Positions 44,401-47,478 of a stretch of DNA of 47,478 nt are shown here, one piece after another. The translations under genes and the position numbers were made by a program. The notes beneath the pieces are model-generated. The model made no database searches. It saw only the letters and a program-made list of their open reading frames with translations, and was not told the origin of the DNA. The stretch is from Myxococcota bacterium (GTDB lineage: Bacteria; Myxococcota_A; UBA9042; DTJE01). The stretch's first letter is position 1. Each line of letters opens with the position of its first letter. The stretch spans positions 1 to 47,478 of the forward strand of contig JAGOKF010000022.1 in assembly GCA_017994695.1 (NCBI GenBank), in the 5' to 3' direction.

Positions 44401-46066
44401 GGGCGTCCAGGTCCAGGCGCGAAAGGACGTGCATCCGAAGCAGGGGATCGGAGATGGCCAGTTCGGGGATCGAGGGGACCTGGGCCTGGATGGCCTGCCG
44501 CAACCGACCCTCCAGCCGGATCCGGCCCTGGATGCCGTGGCGGGGACGTCCGGTCTTCCACGACGCCTCCAGGACGCCCTCGTCCAGTTCCAGGAACCAC
44601 CCCAGGTCCTCGCCGCCCCGGAGGTCCCGCAGGGGCATGGAGACCTTTCCGGCCAGGGACAAGCCGCCGCCCGGGAACAGGAGTTCGCTTCCCTCGGGGC
44701 CGTGGGAAACATGGACTCCCCCCTGGATCCGGAGGCTTTCCAGGCGGACCTTCAGGGTGGTCTGGCCCTTCAGCGACGGGTGCCAGGAACGACCCTCCAG
44801 GTCCAGGAACGGGATTCGGCATCCCGGACGGGCGGCCACCAGCACCTCGGCCCGGGTGATCCGGGGCCGGGAGGAATCGTCGGGGCCGTCGAAGTCCACC
44901 GAGACGCTTCCCTCCGACCGCAGACGGATGGCGCTTTCGGGAAAGGCCAGGACCAGCGTGGGGGCCCGGAACGACAGCGTGTCCCGGGAGCGGCGGATGC
45001 TTCCCTGGACCTGCAGTCGGAAGGACTCGGGCGTGGTCGCCTGCCCGAGGAGCCGGGTCCCGTCCACCATCGTCGTGCCCACGGAACACCGGGGAAGGAT
45101 TCCCTCTCCCTCGAGGGTTCCCTCCCCGTGATCCAGGAGGCCCCAGAGGAACCGGAGGATTCCGAGCGTCTGGAGGCGCTCCGCGTGGAGGTGCCCCGTG
45201 GCCAGGGGGGATCCTCCCAGGATGGCCGGAAGGGACGCGTGGGGCACCGGGAGGATGGCCGCGGGCAGGGTGACGTTCCGGAAGGGCCAGGTCGCTCGAT
45301 CCATCAGGCGCACCTGCCCCGAGAAGGACAGTTCCATCTCCCAACGGCGCGCCTGGGCGTTCCAGCGCGGAAGCCCCCGGACCGACGACAGGTGGACCTC
45401 TCCGGGCTCCAGTTGCCCCTCGATCAGGGATTCCTTGAGGTGCTGGAGGGTGTCCCGGGTCTCCTTCCACAGGCGGCCCATGAGGGATTCCCTCCCGGGA
45501 ACGATCCACTGGGCCAGGGGGGACCGTTCCAGTTCACGCACCCACTCTTCGCCGCGTCGCCGAACCTCCCGGGACAACGGATCCTGGAGGAGTGCCCGGA
45601 GGGATTCCAGGGACCGGTCGTCGAAGAGGTGACGAAGATCCCAGAGGGCCTGGAGGACGTTGGGAAGAACCACCGCGGGCAGGAACGTCACCTCCATTTC
45701 CTGGACGATGGGCCCTGCATCGAGGGATCCTTCCGGGGCTGGTCCCACCCGGGCTCGGATCACCGCCTGGCACGGCCCCGTGACCTGGCACTGGAGCCCC
45801 GGGGTGCGGGCCAGGGGAAGCAGGTGGGTGCCGGGGACCAGCAGGGCGGTCAGTTGGCAGTTCCCCTTCTGGAGCAGGGTCGTTTCCAGGTCGCCCAGGC
45901 GGACGTGGGCATCGTCCGGGGCCATGAATCCCCCGAGGGCCTCGGGGACCTTCCGGAAGTGTCCTTTCCGACGCAACTCGAGGTGGACCCGCGGCGGATC
46001 ACCGGTCCGGACCCGATCCCAGGACGTTCGGAAGCGGAATCCTTCGGGGGATTCTCGTTCGGCCAT
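41420..46066 (-). CDS. Giant 1548-residue protein with alpha/beta-hydrolase-like C-terminus
   Basis: One of the largest genes here. No signal peptide or membrane helix. Residues 1 to about 750 are beta-rich with alternating hydrophobic strands (GTHLLPLARTPGL, SFSGQVRLMDRATW, GSVSVDFDGPDD). Residues about 770-1230 are helical. From about 1250 comes a putative alpha/beta hydrolase: YDLTVVSAMGVITD, then nucleophile elbow WIGYSQGCANGLLAESF (Ser1311), then late His candidates in AHHWSPLT and SPKDRHVVPW (about 1529). The acid residue could not be assigned. No known family was recognised over the whole length. The ATG (46064-46066) follows GGAGATCGG. It is convergent with the RelA-like gene and divergent from a metallopeptidase lipoprotein. 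Confidence 0.82.
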   Translation of the reverse strand: MAERESPEGFRFRTSWDRVRTGDPPRVHLELRRKGHFRKVPEALGGFMAPDDAHVRLGDLETTLLQKGNCQLTALLVPGTHLLPLARTPGLQCQVTGPCQAVIRARVGPAPEGSLDAGPIVQEMEVTFLPAVVLPNVLQALWDLRHLFDDRSLESLRALLQDPLSREVRRRGEEWVRELERSPLAQWIVPGRESLMGRLWKETRDTLQHLKESLIEGQLEPGEVHLSSVRGLPRWNAQARRWEMELSFSGQVRLMDRATWPFRNVTLPAAILPVPHASLPAILGGSPLATGHLHAERLQTLGILRFLWGLLDHGEGTLEGEGILPRCSVGTTMVDGTRLLGQATTPESFRLQVQGSIRRSRDTLSFRAPTLVLAFPESAIRLRSEGSVSVDFDGPDDSSRPRITRAEVLVAARPGCRIPFLDLEGRSWHPSLKGQTTLKVRLESLRIQGGVHVSHGPEGSELLFPGGGLSLAGKVSMPLRDLRGGEDLGWFLELDEGVLEASWKTGRPRHGIQGRIRLEGRLRQAIQAQVPSIPELAISDPLLRMHVLSRLDLDARVRIAPPGGAGGTVQYEPAGGIVLSLEEARAELSGRQVTMEPGARVELGWRKGIVLSRGIEDLAMDLRWELPPDPFTMTSSRHPPSRFTLPGLEQGSLVIRFGPGGRLDLRLPEGVGPFSHWQDILRSGRLPDDPFRIGEILNTAGVVLAHFDPGLGTRIAGLRDRIASWKSHLDEEGIRSPGDLIPRPVLCRMISRLLTGTPRWGASLEPLVRDVTEGRGLDLRAAKDWVREALPDLEADYEVDGILRWLDLITRPGLPQPPPVAVEAPPIDRDDRWASALEGIPDAGTLYRIAREASPSPEDRQRLLEVATSLTLAQLDWILPRIRDRWPEEDVRRLAWVRAAKRSVARVDAATGPLESPGRAAAIASFLGEVLGPLPILESSPDWPPPCALGPMDVADLLQIGLADPFGSAATQWNNRLLMELLRIRDSDFLVAVLFECSQQAPHILAGVLMALFHQPQSAILSPLDIPSMVEEKLGIPVPRREDFLAGGCRVRESYFGALTDLASEILTRSQPWQARRARLREVHHPPVPAPRPSKGTAASLEREARRACEAADDAASSLSLDGRDSQASLRGVRTSYLQACEACSAFLQAVPAGFQIPWMKKVWQRHEEALRVWSVVDNVREDVDDVREWMATTLGRPVPSRESDLVDAVIEALYWFPEDREVLSRDPLVRLLVAPPPGRYDLTVVSAMGVITDGKDGRELEDAWRRIEARRGIRLVRADTGLFRSLEYNASAILRALHGVRGPWAWIGYSQGCANGLLAESFLRGGTPDQQEALGRLVGRQLIYSAANGSVHGTCGAQKMRLAMEQGERFLKHYQVLYSQSLIDGFLRAVQVVLDSRHFVEVLAGAHSLTLERAVALHRDGQFATWVPTSVTRGITDLDHCPEVLEWLWWMHTHQLPGALHDSQVPFDEAVGHATRVRNLRTEEMARCEIPSAVQRAHHWSPLTAEIERITTPRDRERAVYRSPKDRHVVPWIEALARFGRIPRIKG

Positions 46067-46224
46067 CGTCCGATCTCCGCTGCCGGTGGCACGGAAAGTG
46101 TAGCATCGCCCCGGAGGTTGCAGCAGAGGCCGCGTGGTCGTGTTTCCGCGCGGTCGCGGATGCCGGAATCCTTGACGCGGGCCGGGGAAACCGGAACCAT
46201 TCCAGCCCGGGACGGGGGCTTTGG

Positions 46225-47478
46225 ATGGATCGGGCCCGGAACGAATCGTGGTGCCTGCTGGTGATCCCGCTGGTCCTCGGGTCCTGCACGACCGGCGGTT
46301 CGCGCCGGGTCCCCCCTCCCCTCTCTTGCACGCCGTACTGCGAGGACCGGACCTGTGGCGAGGACGGATGCGGAGGCACCTGCGGCACCTGCGAAGAGGG
46401 GACCTTCTGCGAACCCTTCCTGGGACGCTGTTTCGAGGGATCCGGTGGCGTCCTGACCGGTTCCCTGGGACTGATGCAGCGTCCCGGGCACCTGCTCCCG
46501 GGCGGGGGCGTCGAACTGGAGGATGCCCGGTGGATCGGAGCCCTGGGCGCGATTCTGGTGGTCGCATCGGCCGACGGCGAGGTCCTCGGGGCGGGGGAGG
46601 TGAACTCCCGGGACGGGGACTTCCGGGTGACGACCTCCCGGGCCCTGCGTCCGGGGGATCGGCTGGTGGTCACCACCTGGTGGGCCCCGAAGGGAACCGT
46701 GGTGCTGGCGGTGCTGCGCCCGCCCGAGGGGGAATTCCACGAATCCACGCCCCTTTCGCCCTGGTCCTGGGTCGTGGAGACCGGGGGTCGGGCGGACCTG
46801 GGGACCCTGACCGTCACCGAGGCGGAAGGTTCCGGGGCGCTCTACCTCTTCGTCCTGGCCCGCCAGGTCCAGCAATCGGTCCTCGACTCGGTGCTCTCGG
46901 GCGACGCACTTCCCCTGGTTCGCCTGGGGGTCGTCTGGGGGCCCGGGACCGTGTTCGGCTGCGGGGCATGCTTCGCATCCACCCTGGGTTTCCAGATCGA
47001 GGGCGGCCCGCGGATGCTGCAGAGCGTCCTCATCGACGACGACCCGACCATGGGGGGGCCGTGGTCCTGGCCGGTCCTGCTCCACGAGATGGGGCACTAC
47101 GTGGCGGAGAACTACAGCCGGGACGATTCCCCGGGAGGCAGCCACTTCCTGGGCCAGAAACTGCCCCCCGCCTTCGCCTGGTCCGAGGGATGGGCCTCCT
47201 TCTTCGGAGCGATGATCGCCTCGGAGTGGTCCGGGGAGCCGCAGCCGTATTACTGGGACATCCAGCCCGGCGGATCGTTCTGGATCGACTATGACGCGGG
47301 CCGGGTGGACGATCGCTCGGACGTCCGCCCCCCGGTCCCCGCCCAGGGCCAGAACCAGGTCCTGGACGAGACCTGGGTGACCCATTTCCTGTGGCACCTG
47401 CGGGAGGGGGACGGAGGCGCGGCGACCCGGGGAGGCCTCTACGACGACCCCGGGATCCTCTGGACGTTCGGGTCGAAG
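46225..47478 (+). CDS. Metallopeptidase lipoprotein, cut by right window edge
   Basis: Residues 1-418 are visible. Signal peptide with lipobox VLGSC (Cys21), a short Cys-rich segment (CEDRTCGEDGCGGTCGTC, about 38-55) typical of myxobacterial surface lipoproteins, then a beta-rich domain and a zincin site HEMGH (His287, Glu288, His291) with likely third ligand Glu321 in SEGWASFFG. This Glu-zincin pattern matches the truncated lipoprotein at 7475-8761 in layout but not in overall sequence. ATG at 46225; GGGACGGGGG stands 6 bases upstream. Weak TTGACG (46172-46177) and AACCAT (46195-46200) could be its promoter. Substrate unknown, presumably an external protein. Confidence 0.88.
   Translation, partial: MDRARNESWCLLVIPLVLGSCTTGGSRRVPPPLSCTPYCEDRTCGEDGCGGTCGTCEEGTFCEPFLGRCFEGSGGVLTGSLGLMQRPGHLLPGGGVELEDARWIGALGAILVVASADGEVLGAGEVNSRDGDFRVTTSRALRPGDRLVVTTWWAPKGTVVLAVLRPPEGEFHESTPLSPWSWVVETGGRADLGTLTVTEAEGSGALYLFVLARQVQQSVLDSVLSGDALPLVRLGVVWGPGTVFGCGACFASTLGFQIEGGPRMLQSVLIDDDPTMGGPWSWPVLLHEMGHYVAENYSRDDSPGGSHFLGQKLPPAFAWSEGWASFFGAMIASEWSGEPQPYYWDIQPGGSFWIDYDAGRVDDRSDVRPPVPAQGQNQVLDETWVTHFLWHLREGDGGAATRGGLYDDPGILWTFGSK

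Noticed and set aside
46067-46224. Minus-strand TACACT box as promoter of the giant gene
   Set aside because: No acceptable -35 box at 16-18 bases; the best candidate spacing was 15 or had a poor hexamer.
41297-46264. Very long plus-strand open frame (over 1600 codons) antisense to the giant gene
   Set aside because: Its translation is rich in Pro, Gly, Gln, His and Asp without domain motifs, has no good start, and mirrors the codon bias of the minus-strand gene.

Overview
The window is very GC-rich chromosomal DNA with a strong C/G third-position bias. At least seven genes start with lipoprotein or secretion signals, and the Cys-rich or metallopeptidase lipoproteins resemble those common in Myxococcota and related former Deltaproteobacteria. 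That placement is inference; no rRNA or other decisive marker is present. Genes are densely packed, with stop/start overlaps of 1-4 bases, and most starts have GGAG-type ribosome binding sites.

Layout. 1-5855 (all minus): the 5' part of radC, a three-gene proton-translocating transhydrogenase (pntAA, pntAB, pntB), and a DprE1/DprE2-like oxidase/reductase pair. 6098-8761: tRNA-Pro(GGG) with its own promoter and terminator, followed by an N-terminally truncated tyrosine recombinase, a hairpin-rich spacer and a C-terminally truncated metallopeptidase lipoprotein, all read through by one accidental open frame. This is the clearest mark of past mobile-element activity. 9060-12742 (plus): two exported proteins, one with internal repeats and one Cys-rich. 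12803-17678 (minus): a complete E1alpha-E1beta-E2-E3 2-oxoacid dehydrogenase operon. A lipoate-ligase-family gene and an FAD reductase are transcribed divergently from it. 20216-25232 (plus): pyruvate kinase, a lipoprotein and a hybrid histidine kinase.

25315-28440 (minus): an exported ADP-ribosylglycohydrolase-like lipoprotein with an uncharacterised partner, then an AhpC peroxiredoxin divergent from a glutaminyl-tRNA synthetase that carries an extra tRNA-binding domain (28576-30756). 30842-33031: a frameshifted steroid 5-alpha-reductase-like gene co-transcribed with an Rrf2 regulator. Its promoter overlaps that of divergent murI around a long inverted repeat. 33051-39497 (minus): serC, an unknown 824-residue tail-anchored protein and an M16 peptidase. 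39682-47478: a small Cys-rich exported protein, a putative RelA/SpoT-fold protein, a 1548-residue protein of unknown function with a GYSQG hydrolase-like C-terminus (convergent, overlapping its neighbour by 11 bases), and a second metallopeptidase lipoprotein cut by the window edge.

Most of the window is housekeeping and central metabolism. The least explained parts are the giant protein with its RelA-like neighbour, the tRNA-Pro recombination scar, the exported ADP-ribosylglycohydrolase pair and the domain fusion on GlnRS. No CRISPR array, rRNA, intact insertion sequence or defence system was recognised. No gene-free stretch exceeds 300 bases; the longest are 5856-6097 with the tRNA promoter beyond it, 7178-7474 (the spacer) and 8762-9059 (a divergent promoter region).
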